Under the pieces are notes generated by a model. That model did no database searches. It saw nothing but the letters and a program-made list of their open reading frames with translations, and had not been told where the DNA came from. 54,284 nucleotides of DNA. Source: Mycobacterium sp. D16Q14. GTDB lineage: Bacteria; Actinomycetota; Actinomycetes; Mycobacteriales; Mycobacteriaceae. Location of the stretch: the NCBI GenBank assembly GCA_002013415.1, contig MAEX01000026.1, forward strand, positions 1 to 54,284. The letters are read 5' to 3'. A program made the position numbers and the translations under genes. Positions 15,738-24,035 of this stretch are shown piece by piece. Every line of letters starts with the position of its first letter. Position 1 is the first letter of the stretch.

Positions 15738-16592
15738 TCAGAGCGGGGTGATGGTCCCGGTCAAGTGCGGGTCACCCTTCTTCGGATTGCGGACGGCGAT
15801 ATCCCAGCCGTTGCCATCCTTCTCGATCCACACGCCCACCGAGGCGGGTAGCAGGATCGGCTTGCCGAACTTGACGTCGTAGCGCGCGGCGTCGGGGATC
15901 TCGCCCTGAATATTACCGAGAACTGCTGCGGCGGTGAACATTCCGTGGGCAATGGCCCTCGGGAAGCCCAGCGCCTTGGCGCCGATCGACGAGGTGTGGA
16001 TCGGGTTGTGGTCTCCGCTCACCGATGCGTACCGACGGATCTGCCCGCCGCTGATGCGCAGCGTCGAGTTCGGCGGCGGCAGTTTGACGGCCTTCGGTGG
16101 TTCCGGCTTGACCCCGTCGGACAGGCTGGTGCGCTGCTGACGCAGGAACGTCATGGTGTGCTGCCAGACGGTGTCGGTGCCGATGGTGATGTCCGTCAGG
16201 ACATCCACCAGCAGGCCCTTGCGGTGCTCGCGCAGGTTCTCCGCACGCACCTCGATGTCGACGGTGTCGGTCGCGGTGATGGCGCGGTGCTGGGTGATGT
16301 GGTTCTCCAGGTGCACGGTGCCGATGGCGGGGAAGGGGAAATCGAATCCCGTCACCAACTCCATCACCGAGGGGAACTGCAGCGCGAACGGATAGGTCAC
16401 CGGCACCTTGTCGGTGAAACTCAAGCCGGTCACCTTGGCGTAGGCGGAGACGTGCGCCGGGTCGATCCGCACACCGTGGGTCCGGACGACCCTGCTGGGC
16501 AGGGTGGACGGGCGTGGGATGAACGGCAGCGCACCGACCGCAGCCATGGCCATATTGCGAAGGCCGGAGGGCTGTGTTGTGGCAGCGCCCAT
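15738..16592 (-). CDS. htdX: HtdX-like 3-hydroxyacyl-thioester dehydratase (MaoC/hotdog)
   Basis: 284 aa. The C-terminal hotdog carries the R-hydratase signature: YASVSGDHNPIHTSSIGAKALGFPRAIAHGMFTAAAVLG, with catalytic Asp and His in DHNPIH. The N-terminal half is a second, degenerate hotdog (YAKVTGLSFTDKVPVTYPFALQFPSVMELV). It hydrates trans-2-enoyl-thioesters or dehydrates (R)-3-hydroxyacyl ones. It starts 2 nt after the fabG4 stop and is second gene of that operon, as in Rv0242c-Rv0241c. Together with FabG4 and FadA2 it can supply consecutive steps of a fatty-acid elongation or reversed beta-oxidation cycle. Confidence 0.92.
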   Translation of the reverse strand: MGAATTQPSGLRNMAMAAVGALPFIPRPSTLPSRVVRTHGVRIDPAHVSAYAKVTGLSFTDKVPVTYPFALQFPSVMELVTGFDFPFPAIGTVHLENHITQHRAITATDTVDIEVRAENLREHRKGLLVDVLTDITIGTDTVWQHTMTFLRQQRTSLSDGVKPEPPKAVKLPPPNSTLRISGGQIRRYASVSGDHNPIHTSSIGAKALGFPRAIAHGMFTAAAVLGNIQGEIPDAARYDVKFGKPILLPASVGVWIEKDGNGWDIAVRNPKKGDPHLTGTITPL

Positions 16593-16594
16593 GA

Positions 16595-17953
16595 TCAGGC
16601 CCCCAGCCAGGACTGGCCGCAGACCCGAACCACGTTGCCGGTCACCGCATTCGATGCGGGGCTGGCGAAGTAGGCGATGGTCTCGGCGACGTCCACGGGC
16701 TCGCCGCCCTGGTTCAGCGAGTTGATGCGGCGGCCCACCTCGCGGTTGGCCAGCGGGATGGCCGCGGTCATCTTGGTCTCGATGAAGCCCGGCGCGACGG
16801 CGTTGATGGTGATGCCCTTCTCGGCCAGTGACGGAGCCAGCGCCTGGGTGATACCGATCATGCCGGCCTTGGTGGCGCCGTAGTTGGTCTGACCGCGGTT
16901 ACCGGCGATGCCAGCGATGGAGGCCAGTCCGACGATGCGTCCGCCGTCTCCGATGGTCCCGTTCTCGATCAGCCCCTCGGTAAGGCGCTGCGGTGCCAGC
17001 AGGTTCACGGCGATGACGGAGTCCCAGCGGCCATCGTCCATGTTGGCCAGCAGCTTGTCGCGGGTGATACCGGCGTTGTTGACCAGGATGTCGGCCTTGC
17101 CGCCGTGGTGCTCCTTGAGGTGCGCGGTGATCTGGTCGACGGCGTCGGCCGCGGTGACGTCCAGCGCCAATGACGTTCCGCCGACCTTCTGTGCGACAGC
17201 GGTCAGATCGTCGGAAGGCATGTCGATGGCGACAACGGCCGCGCCGTCACGGGCGAACACCTCGGCGATAGTCTCGCCGATACCGCGGGCGGCACCGGTG
17301 ACGATGGCGACCTTGCCGGCCAGCGGCTTGTCCCAATCGGCGGGCGGTGCGGAGTCGTCGGCGCCCACGTAGAACACCTGGCCATCCACATAGGTGGACT
17401 TGGCCGACAGGATGAAGCGGACGGTCGACTCGAGTCCGGTGGCGCCGGTCTTGGCATCGGGGTGCAGGTATACCAGCTGCACGGTGGCACCGTTGCCGAA
17501 TTCCTTGGCCAGCGAGCGGGTGAAGCCTTCCAGGGCGCGCTGGGCGATGCGCTCATCGGTGGTGGCTGCCTTGTCGGGGGTGGTGCCGATGACCAGCAGA
17601 CGGCCCGACTTGCCCACATTGCGCAGGAGCGGCGTGAAGAACTCATGCAGTTGCTTCAGCTCGACCGGGGTGGTGATTCCGGTGGCGTCGAAGACCAGGG
17701 CGCCGAACTTGTCGGCCCAGCGACCACCGAGGTTGTTGGAGACCAGGTCATAGTCGTCGGCCAGGGCGGCACGCAGCGGCTCGGCGAGGCGGCCTTCACC
17801 ACCGATCAGCACAGGCCCGGCCAGCGCGGGCTGCCCCTTCTTGTAGCGGCGCAGCTTCTCGGGCTGCGGGATACCCAGCCGGCCGGCGAGCAGGTTGCCG
17901 GGCCCGGAGTTGACCAGCAGCGCGTACAGGTCGTCAGTGAGCTTGGGGGACAT
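16595..17953 (-). CDS. fabG4: FabG4, 3-oxoacyl-thioester reductase (high-molecular-weight SDR)
   Basis: 452 aa from ATG 17953, chosen over an upstream extension because AAGGAA lies just before it and the N-terminus (NSGPGNLLAGRLGIPQPEKLRRY) matches Rv0242c. The N-terminal ~200 residues form the extra flavodoxin-like domain of HMW FabG. The C-terminal domain is a complete SDR: VTGAARGIGETIA (cofactor loop), NNAGITRDK, active-site Ser near GLASIAG and YGATKAGMIG (Tyr-x-x-x-Lys). HMW FabG proteins are NADH-dependent 3-oxoacyl-CoA reductases. Leads the fabG4-htdX operon, divergent from fadA2, with the 16-bp palindrome at 18008-18023 between them. Confidence 0.95.
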   Translation of the reverse strand: MSPKLTDDLYALLVNSGPGNLLAGRLGIPQPEKLRRYKKGQPALAGPVLIGGEGRLAEPLRAALADDYDLVSNNLGGRWADKFGALVFDATGITTPVELKQLHEFFTPLLRNVGKSGRLLVIGTTPDKAATTDERIAQRALEGFTRSLAKEFGNGATVQLVYLHPDAKTGATGLESTVRFILSAKSTYVDGQVFYVGADDSAPPADWDKPLAGKVAIVTGAARGIGETIAEVFARDGAAVVAIDMPSDDLTAVAQKVGGTSLALDVTAADAVDQITAHLKEHHGGKADILVNNAGITRDKLLANMDDGRWDSVIAVNLLAPQRLTEGLIENGTIGDGGRIVGLASIAGIAGNRGQTNYGATKAGMIGITQALAPSLAEKGITINAVAPGFIETKMTAAIPLANREVGRRINSLNQGGEPVDVAETIAYFASPASNAVTGNVVRVCGQSWLGA

Positions 17954-18007
17954 GTGCCGTTCCTTAGTGGTTGTCCGTAATTGGTCTAGGGTGAACTCGA
18001 CAAAGAA

Positions 18008-18023
18008 CTTACTCCAGAGTAAG
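18008..18023. promoter_or_regulatory. 16-bp palindrome CTTACTC-CA-GAGTAAG between fabG4 and fadA2
   Basis: The 7-bp arms are identical to those at 14932-14947 (centre CA instead of TG). It lies 55 bp upstream of fabG4 and 41 bp upstream of the fadA2 start, so one bound TetR dimer could control both directions. Confidence 0.75.
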
Positions 18024-18063
18024 AATGCTCGGTAATCCTGCCCCCCTAACAGTGGAGAGACAA

Positions 18064-19389
18064 GTGGCAACCAGCTCGACACGCAAGTCAACCGCCTCGC
18101 AAGGCCGTCGCCGCGTCGCGGTTCTCGGCGGTAACCGCATCCCCTTCGCACGTTCGGACGGCGCCTATGCGAACGCCTCCAACCAGGACATGTTGACCGC
18201 CGCCATTACCGGCGCCTCCGATCGCTTCAACCTCAAGGGTGAGCGTCTGGGTGCTGTAATTGCCGGTGCGGTCCTGAAGCTCAGCCGTGATTTCAATCTC
18301 ACCCGCGAGTCCGTGTTGGGCAGCCCGCTGTCGCCGTACTCCCAGGCCTTCGATCTGCAGCAGGCCTGTGGCACGGGTCTGCAGGCCGCGATCGTCGGTG
18401 CGGACGGCATCGCGCTCGGCCGCTACGAGTCGGTACTGGCCGGTGGCGTGGACACCACCTCCGATGCACCGATCAACTTCGGTGATGATCTTCGCCACAC
18501 CCTGCTGGCGATCCGCCGGGCCAAGGACAACGTGACTCGGCTCAAGCTGCTCGGCAAGCTGCCGGCCGCCCTCGGCGTCGACATCCCCCAGAACGGTGAG
18601 CCGCGCACGGGGCTGTCCATGGGTGAGCACGCTGCCATCACCGCCAAACAGGCAGGCGTCAAGCGCACCGACCAGGATGCCCTGGCCGCGGCCAGCCACC
18701 AGAAGATGGCCGCCGCGTACGACCGTGGTTTCTTCGATGACCTGATCAGCCCGTTCCTGGGGCTGTACCGCGACGACAACCTGCGCCCGAACTCGAGTGT
18801 GGAGAAGCTGGCGACGTTGAAGCCGGTGTTCGGCGTGAAGCACGGCGACGCCACCATGACCGCCGGTAACTCCACTCCGTTGACCGACGGTGCTTCTGTG
18901 GCGCTGCTGTCCAGCGAGGAGTGGGCCGCCGAGCGCGGTATCCCCGTGCTGGCCTACTTCGTCGACGGTGAGACCGCCGCGGTGGATTACATCAACGGCC
19001 CCGACGGTCTGCTGATGGCTCCGACCTACGCGGTGCCGCGCCTGCTGGCCCGCAACGGCCTGACTCTGCAGGACTTTGACTTCTACGAAATCCACGAGGC
19101 CTTCGCCTCGGTGGTGTTCGCGACGTTGCAGGCGTGGGAGTCGGCGGATTACTGCAAGGAGCGCCTCGGCCTGGATAAGCCGCTGGGCGCCATCGATCGA
19201 AGCAAGCTCAACGTCAACGGCTCCTCGCTGGCGGCCGGGCACCCGTTCGCGGCCACCGGCGGCCGCATCGTGGCTCAGCTGGCCAAGCAGCTCGCCGAGA
19301 AGAAGGCCGAGACCGGTAAGCCGGTGCGCGGACTGATCTCGGTGTGCGCCGCGGGTGGACAGGGCGTGACGGCCATTCTCGAAGCCTGA
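18064..19389 (+). CDS. fadA2: FadA2, acetyl-CoA acyltransferase (thiolase)
   Basis: 441 aa from GTG 18064, preceded by GTGGAGAG; an in-frame ATG at 18025 touches the operator and is rejected. Thiolase landmarks: LQQACGTGLQAAIVGADGI with the nucleophilic Cys (about residue 105), NSTPLTDGASVALL, EIHEAFASVV, GSSLAAGHPFAATGGR, and SVCAAGGQGVTAILE with the second Cys. It cleaves 3-oxoacyl-CoA with CoA, or condenses acyl-CoAs in reverse. Length and position match Rv0243. Divergent from fabG4; a strong terminator hairpin follows at 19412-19449. Confidence 0.95.
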   Translation: MATSSTRKSTASQGRRRVAVLGGNRIPFARSDGAYANASNQDMLTAAITGASDRFNLKGERLGAVIAGAVLKLSRDFNLTRESVLGSPLSPYSQAFDLQQACGTGLQAAIVGADGIALGRYESVLAGGVDTTSDAPINFGDDLRHTLLAIRRAKDNVTRLKLLGKLPAALGVDIPQNGEPRTGLSMGEHAAITAKQAGVKRTDQDALAAASHQKMAAAYDRGFFDDLISPFLGLYRDDNLRPNSSVEKLATLKPVFGVKHGDATMTAGNSTPLTDGASVALLSSEEWAAERGIPVLAYFVDGETAAVDYINGPDGLLMAPTYAVPRLLARNGLTLQDFDFYEIHEAFASVVFATLQAWESADYCKERLGLDKPLGAIDRSKLNVNGSSLAAGHPFAATGGRIVAQLAKQLAEKKAETGKPVRGLISVCAAGGQGVTAILEA

Positions 19390-19411
19390 GTCGCTTAAGC
19401 ACTCTATCGAG

Positions 19412-19449
19412 ACCCCCGGTCATGGGCACCGCCCGTGACCGGGGGTTTT
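19412..19449 (+). terminator. Intrinsic-type terminator after fadA2
   Basis: ACCCCCGGTCATGGGC and GCCCGTGACCGGGGGT form a 16-bp stem with one mismatch around loop ACC, followed by TTTT. It begins 23 nt after the fadA2 stop. One of the few hairpins here with a T-tract. Confidence 0.8.
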
Positions 19450-19513
19450 GGCTTTCTTGGGGCATCGGCAAAAAAAGTTTCAAGTTTTTTCGGGAAGCGT
19501 GTAACGCTCTCGG

Positions 19514-19589
19514 AGTAGGTGTCGATACATGGGTAGCCTCGCGCCACCGTCCGACCCCCCGACCCGACGGCGGCGCGAGGCCACCTACT
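19514..19589. other. Long imperfect stem-loop between fadA2 and a convergent TetR gene
   Basis: Nested complementary blocks: AGTAGGTG/CACCTACT (19514-19521, 19582-19589), GCCTCGCGCC/GGCGCGAGGC (19536-19545, 19572-19581) and CCGTC/GACGG (19547-19551, 19566-19570). The inner 16-bp stem has one mismatch and a 14-nt C-rich loop. It is a second structure beyond the fadA2 terminator. It may terminate the convergent TetR transcript or be a small structured RNA. Confidence 0.5.
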
Positions 19590-19617
19590 TTCTTGGGTCC
19601 CGCCATGTCGGGATCGG

Positions 19618-20241
19618 CTACGAAGTCAGCAGACCGTACGCCATGCGTTTCAGCCCCATCCGCAGTTGTTGGAGATCGATCGGGCTCCGGTCGGTTTGGA
19701 AGATCATCAGCGTGGTGGTGATTGCCGAGTTGATGAAGAGCCACGTGATGGTCTCCGGTTCGAGATCGGCGTGGTACTGATCGCGGTACTGCTGAACATG
19801 CAGGGTCATCATGGTTTGCATCAGGACCGGCATGTTCGAGCTGGCCTCGACCTCGCGGGCGAACTCCGGATTCTCGTTGAGATAGCGCAGGGTGGGGGCG
19901 TTGTCAGTAGTGAAGGCGATCAACATGTCGATCGCGGCGTCGATCATCTGGGGTGGCGGCGCGAGCGCGTTAGCCGCCAGCGCTGAGCGGACCCCCGGAA
20001 GTTGTCGCTCGGCGGCATCCCGGATCGCCGCCATGATGATGTCGTCCTTGGTGTGGAAGTACTGATAGATCGACCCCTTACTGATCCCGGTGATGGCAGC
20101 GATGCGGTTGGTGGTGATCGCCTCGGGGCCCTCGGTGACCAGCAGCTTGCCCGTCGCCGTCACGATTTTTGCGACCAGTTCCCGGGATCGGTGCTGCTGC
20201 GGTGTTTTACGCAGGCGTGAAATGCGGTTATCCGATGCCAT
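19618..20241 (-). CDS. TetR-family transcriptional regulator
   Basis: 207 aa. DNA-binding domain: KTPQQHRSRELVAKIVTATG, then EAITTNRIAAITGISKGSIYQYFHTKDDII. The C-terminal domain (FAREVEASSNMPVLMQTMMT) fits the broad class of TetR repressors with a C-terminal WHG-like region. It diverges from the MpaB oxygenase gene (start 20320), the usual arrangement for a repressor of an oxygenase/dehydrogenase operon. The 78-nt gap contains CGTTA...TAACG half-sites with a 10-nt spacer (about 20282-20301), a weak operator candidate. Confidence 0.9.
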   Translation of the reverse strand: MASDNRISRLRKTPQQHRSRELVAKIVTATGKLLVTEGPEAITTNRIAAITGISKGSIYQYFHTKDDIIMAAIRDAAERQLPGVRSALAANALAPPPQMIDAAIDMLIAFTTDNAPTLRYLNENPEFAREVEASSNMPVLMQTMMTLHVQQYRDQYHADLEPETITWLFINSAITTTLMIFQTDRSPIDLQQLRMGLKRMAYGLLTS

Positions 20242-20319
20242 GGCGTCCCCCAGATGAGACTTATATGCGACCGGGTGTTCACGTTAGCTTTTCGGGTAAC
20301 GACACAAGGAGGTTTCGTT

Positions 20320-21345
20320 GTGACTGCACTGGTGGAATCCCCGGCAACGCAGGATTCGGTATCGAGTGATTGGGCTCAGCCGGTGCCCGAGCTGTTCGAC
20401 CCGCTCGGCCTGACCGCCACCCTTGGGGGGCAGTGGCTGTACTTACCCGCAGTGGGCGCCGCATTCATCATGCAGGGCATGCATCCGGTGATTGGTGATG
20501 TGACCGATCGGTACTCGGTGGCAGACCGGGATCCGGCGGGCCGTGCGATCCGCTCCTTCGACGCGGTGCAGCAGTGGATATTCGGGGGTAAGGCCGCGAT
20601 TGAGCAGGGTTATTGGCTGCGCACGATGCATCGGCCGTTGCAGATGCAGGGCGAGACCGGCAGTAGGCAGGGCAAGCACGTCAGCGCACTCGACCCGGAG
20701 GCATATGCATGGGTGATCGCGACGTCGTATGTGGCAGGCCGTCGCGTGACTCCGCGGTTTCTGGGACGGGACTTGACCGACGAGGAAGACGAGAGGCTCT
20801 TTCAGGACAACCGCCTGTTAGCCCGCATCACGCAGGTCCCCGAGCGTGGCTATCCCACATCGCGCGCGGAGTTTTGGGAGTTCTACGACCGCATGGTCGA
20901 GCAGGTACTCATCAATCATCCTGCGGTTGCGGAGAATTTGGGGAAGCTGGTCGATCCTTTGGTCGGTAACGAGGATTCGCCCCTGGCGCGGCGGATTCCG
21001 CGCTGGGTTCCCTCGGGTCTCATGGCCGCGGCGCTGAAGCCGGTGCTGGCGCCGATTTCCCGTGTCTTCTTCGTCCTGACCTTCGGCGCCATGGATCAGC
21101 GGGTGCGCGGCACTCTCGGAGTCGCGTGGTCCGAGCGCGACGAGCGTCTTCTGCGCAGATTCTTCGCGGTGTACCGCGCCGCCTATCGGGTGCTACCGGA
21201 GCGTGTCACCTATTCGCCCCTTGCCTACCACGCCCGCGAGCACCAGCGGGTGATCAACAGGATGCGCGGCCGTGAGCTGACCGACTTCGCGGCGCATGAC
21301 AAGGGCGAGCCATCCGCCGTGCGTCGCAGTCGCAGGGGTAATTGA
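20320..21345 (+). CDS. Oxygenase MpaB-family protein (DUF2236, latex-clearing-protein-like)
   Basis: 341 aa from GTG 20320, with AAGGAGG at 20306-20312 as ribosome site; longer in-frame starts lack one. DUF2236 landmarks: FDPLGLTATLGGQWLYLPAVG, then MHPVIGDVTDRYSVADRDPAGRAIRS near the N-terminus, and YAWVIATSYVAGRR and PERGYPTSRAEFWEFYDRM centrally. The family includes latex-clearing protein (Lcp) and fungal MpaB, heme oxygenases that cleave isoprenoid chains; most actinobacterial members are uncharacterised. Its stop overlaps the next gene, so it is co-translated with a zinc alcohol dehydrogenase, suggesting oxidation of a lipid or isoprenoid. Confidence 0.85.
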   Translation: MTALVESPATQDSVSSDWAQPVPELFDPLGLTATLGGQWLYLPAVGAAFIMQGMHPVIGDVTDRYSVADRDPAGRAIRSFDAVQQWIFGGKAAIEQGYWLRTMHRPLQMQGETGSRQGKHVSALDPEAYAWVIATSYVAGRRVTPRFLGRDLTDEEDERLFQDNRLLARITQVPERGYPTSRAEFWEFYDRMVEQVLINHPAVAENLGKLVDPLVGNEDSPLARRIPRWVPSGLMAAALKPVLAPISRVFFVLTFGAMDQRVRGTLGVAWSERDERLLRRFFAVYRAAYRVLPERVTYSPLAYHAREHQRVINRMRGRELTDFAAHDKGEPSAVRRSRRGN

Positions 21346-22475
21346 CGGTGGCCTATCGACGTTCGCATGCTTCGGTGATCCGGAGTGTGCCAGGGGAATT
21401 CGAGCCCTGCGTGGTCGAGGTGGAAGACCCTCGACCCGGCGAGATCATGGTCCGGATGGCGGCCGTCGGTCTATGTCATTCCGATGATCACATCGCCACC
21501 GGAGATTTCCCGGTGGAGATGCTGCCCATGTGCGGAGGCCACGAGGGCGCCGGAGTGGTGGAGAAAGTCGGTGATGGCACAACACAATTCGCGGTCGGAG
21601 ACCACGTGGTGCTGACGTTCCTGCCGGCCTGCGGACGCTGCCTGTGGTGTGCACGCGGCATGCAGCAGCTTTGCGATGCCGGCGCCTATGCGCTCACCGG
21701 ATCCAGGTTCGACGACCCCACCAGTTATCGATTGCGCCTCGACGGGCAGCCCTGTGGGCAGCAGCTGGGGCTCTCGGCGTTCAGCGAGTACACCACCGTC
21801 TCGGTTCAATCCGCGTACAAGGTCCCCAAGGAGCTGCCGTTGAATCGGTTGTGCCTGTTGGGGTGTGCGATGGGCACGGGGTGGGGTACCGCCGTCAATG
21901 CGGCCGCGGTCAAGCCCGGGCAGACGGTGATCGTCATGGGTCTGGGCGGAGTCGGTGCCGCTGCGGTTCAAGGGGCCGCACATTCCGGAGCGGCGAACAT
22001 CCTGCTGGTCGACCCGGTGGCGTACAAGCGCGAGGTCGCAAAGACATTCGGGGCCACCGAGGTGTTCGCGACGATCGACGAGGCAGCCGAACGGGCCCGC
22101 TCCTACACCAACGGGCAGGGCGCGGACGCCACCATGATCACGGTGGGCCGAATGGAGCCGGGCGATCTCACGGACGCTGTGGCCTCCATCCGCAAGGGCG
22201 GCACGGTGGCGATGACCAGCATGGGTGCGTTCCGTCCCGAGGAAGTGTCACTGGACCTGAGCATGGTGACGCTGATGCAGAAGACCATCAGGGGTGTCAT
22301 CTACGGGAACTGGAGCCCGTTTGAGGCGGTACCCACCATGGTGGCGCTGTATGCCAGCGGGGAACTCAAGACGGACGAGATGGTGACGCGCACCTATGCA
22401 CTTGACGACATCGCGCGAGGTTATCGAGACATGAAGCAGGGAAAGAATATTCGCAGTATTGTGGAGTTCGGTTAG
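21342..22475 (+). CDS. Zinc-dependent alcohol dehydrogenase (NDMA-dependent type)
   Basis: 377 aa if started at TTG 21342, overlapping the MpaB stop; GTG 21348 is an equally plausible start. Medium-chain dehydrogenase landmarks: catalytic zinc region GLCHSDDHIATGDFP and GGHEGAGVVEKVG; structural zinc cysteines in CGRCLWCARGMQQLC; Rossmann GLGGVGAAAVQGAA. The insert PTSYRLRLDGQPCGQQLG is typical of the mycothiol/NDMA-dependent actinobacterial group, whose members hold NAD tightly. It oxidises an alcohol to an aldehyde; substrate unknown, though coupling to the MpaB oxygenase suggests a lipid-derived alcohol. It ends directly against the convergent molybdo-oxidoreductase (22475/22476). Confidence 0.9.
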   Translation: MTVAYRRSHASVIRSVPGEFEPCVVEVEDPRPGEIMVRMAAVGLCHSDDHIATGDFPVEMLPMCGGHEGAGVVEKVGDGTTQFAVGDHVVLTFLPACGRCLWCARGMQQLCDAGAYALTGSRFDDPTSYRLRLDGQPCGQQLGLSAFSEYTTVSVQSAYKVPKELPLNRLCLLGCAMGTGWGTAVNAAAVKPGQTVIVMGLGGVGAAAVQGAAHSGAANILLVDPVAYKREVAKTFGATEVFATIDEAAERARSYTNGQGADATMITVGRMEPGDLTDAVASIRKGGTVAMTSMGAFRPEEVSLDLSMVTLMQKTIRGVIYGNWSPFEAVPTMVALYASGELKTDEMVTRTYALDDIARGYRDMKQGKNIRSIVEFG

Positions 22476-23975
22476 TCAGGCCCCGACGGTCACGAGTCGT
22501 TTCGGATATCCCGTCGCCCCATCGGGCACCGGGGACGCGATCTGATCGGTCTGCACCGCTCCGGTGCCGTCGGTGGCCCGCGCCGTGATGATGTGCTCAC
22601 CCGGTGTCGCTTGCCAGCCGAACCACCATTGCCGCCAGGTCTCGATCGAGTACTCGGGTGCGAGCGTTGCGGGCTGCCAAGGCCCGTCGTCGATCTGTAC
22701 TTCTACCTTGGTGATGCCCCGGTGTTGGGCCCATGCCGTCCCGGCCACGATCTGAGTGCCCGTGCCCAGGCGACCGCCGGTTCGGGGCGTGTCGATGCGG
22801 CATCCCGTCTTGATGGGACCGCGCGCCGACCAGCCGCGGACGGTCCAGTAGGCACGGGCGGTATCGAATCGAGTGATCTCCCAGTCGACAACCCACTTGG
22901 TCGCGGACACGTAGCCGTACAACCCGGGCACCACCTGTCGCACCGGATATCCGTGCTCGACGGGTAGAGGTGTCCCGTTCATCGCGATGGCGAGAATCGA
23001 GTCGCGGCCGTCGGTGAGCACGTCCAGCGGTGTCCCGGCCGTCCAGCCGTCGGCGCTCTTCGACAACAGCATGTCCGCATCGCCATGGACTCCAACGGAT
23101 TCCAGTATCGGTTTGATCGGAAAGCCAGTCCACATCGCGTTGCCGATCAAGTCCCCGCCGATCTCGTTGGAGACGCATGTCAGGGTCACCGCACGCTCGG
23201 TGGCCGCCATCGCGGTGAGCTCTGCCCACGTGATCGTGCGGGGTCGGTCGACCATGCCGTGAATGTTGAGTTGCCATTCGGCAGTGGTCAGCTGGGGCAC
23301 GCGCAGGGCAGTGTCGATGCGGTAGAAGCCCGTATTGCTCGTGATGTAGGGCACCGCTCCCTTGACGTCGATTCCCGCGGGCAGCGGCGGCGCGGGTGCA
23401 ACGGGTGCGGGCAGGGTGGCCTCTCGGCGTTCTTCGGCGACGACGGCACCCTTGCTCCAGCGGCTGCCGAGCCAGTAGGCGCCCGCCGATCCGGCCGCGA
23501 AAGCCGCTGCTGCTCCGAAGAATTTGCGCCGGTCCTGGGAATCCCGGCTGTCAGCGCGGCCGACCAGCACGTGCAGGACCAGCACTCCAGCCGCGGCGGC
23601 GATCACCGAGGGCCAGATCCAGCTGAACTCTCCGGTCGGCCGGGTTGCGGCGGCCAGTGCGCCGGCAACACCGAGCGCCGCGATCAGGACCGAGCCGTAT
23701 CGCCGCTCGCGCTCGACGAGACCGGCTGTCACGGCGAGCAGGGCGATGACCGCGGACAGGCACGCGAACAACACTGCCTTGTCGGAGGTGCCGAAAACCC
23801 CGATGACCCATTCGCGCACGGCTGCCGGGGTGTGATCGACGACAGTGTTCCCGACTGCGTAGAACGGCGCGGAATCCGGGGCGACAGCGGCGGCAGTCAG
23901 TTGTCCGACCGCCAGCGCGGCCGCCGCGGCGATAAGACCCGCGATGATCCGTCGTGCTGCCTGCTCCATCGTCAC
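22476..23975 (-). CDS. Membrane-anchored molybdopterin-dependent oxidoreductase (sulfite-oxidase family)
   Basis: 499 aa. Residues 1-150 hold four or five membrane spans. A linker with DRRKFFGAAAAFAAGSAGAYWLG suggests the catalytic part faces outside. Residues about 230-390 are the molybdopterin domain: ITWAELTAMAATERAVTLTCVSNEIGGDLIGNA contains the Mo-ligating Cys, and VEHGYPVRQVVPGLYGY and ATKWVVDWEI follow. The last 100 residues form the Mo-cofactor dimerisation beta-sandwich (ITKVEVQIDDGPWQPA). It resembles M. tuberculosis Rv0218. Substrate unknown; sulfite or another S/N-oxide is possible. Confidence 0.88.
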   Translation of the reverse strand: MTMEQAARRIIAGLIAAAAALAVGQLTAAAVAPDSAPFYAVGNTVVDHTPAAVREWVIGVFGTSDKAVLFACLSAVIALLAVTAGLVERERRYGSVLIAALGVAGALAAATRPTGEFSWIWPSVIAAAAGVLVLHVLVGRADSRDSQDRRKFFGAAAAFAAGSAGAYWLGSRWSKGAVVAEERREATLPAPVAPAPPLPAGIDVKGAVPYITSNTGFYRIDTALRVPQLTTAEWQLNIHGMVDRPRTITWAELTAMAATERAVTLTCVSNEIGGDLIGNAMWTGFPIKPILESVGVHGDADMLLSKSADGWTAGTPLDVLTDGRDSILAIAMNGTPLPVEHGYPVRQVVPGLYGYVSATKWVVDWEITRFDTARAYWTVRGWSARGPIKTGCRIDTPRTGGRLGTGTQIVAGTAWAQHRGITKVEVQIDDGPWQPATLAPEYSIETWRQWWFGWQATPGEHIITARATDGTGAVQTDQIASPVPDGATGYPKRLVTVGA

Positions 23976-24035
23976 CTCCGTTGGGGTTCACTCTTCTCCT
24001 GCTTTCAACGACGCGCCACCGCATATGGTTCAGAT

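Noticed and set aside
18088..19242. 384-codon reverse frame within fadA2
   Set aside because: Shadow of the thiolase gene.
23085..24035. Long forward extension upstream of the small ATPase
   Set aside because: Antisense to the molybdo-oxidoreductase; the P-loop protein starts at GTG 24036.
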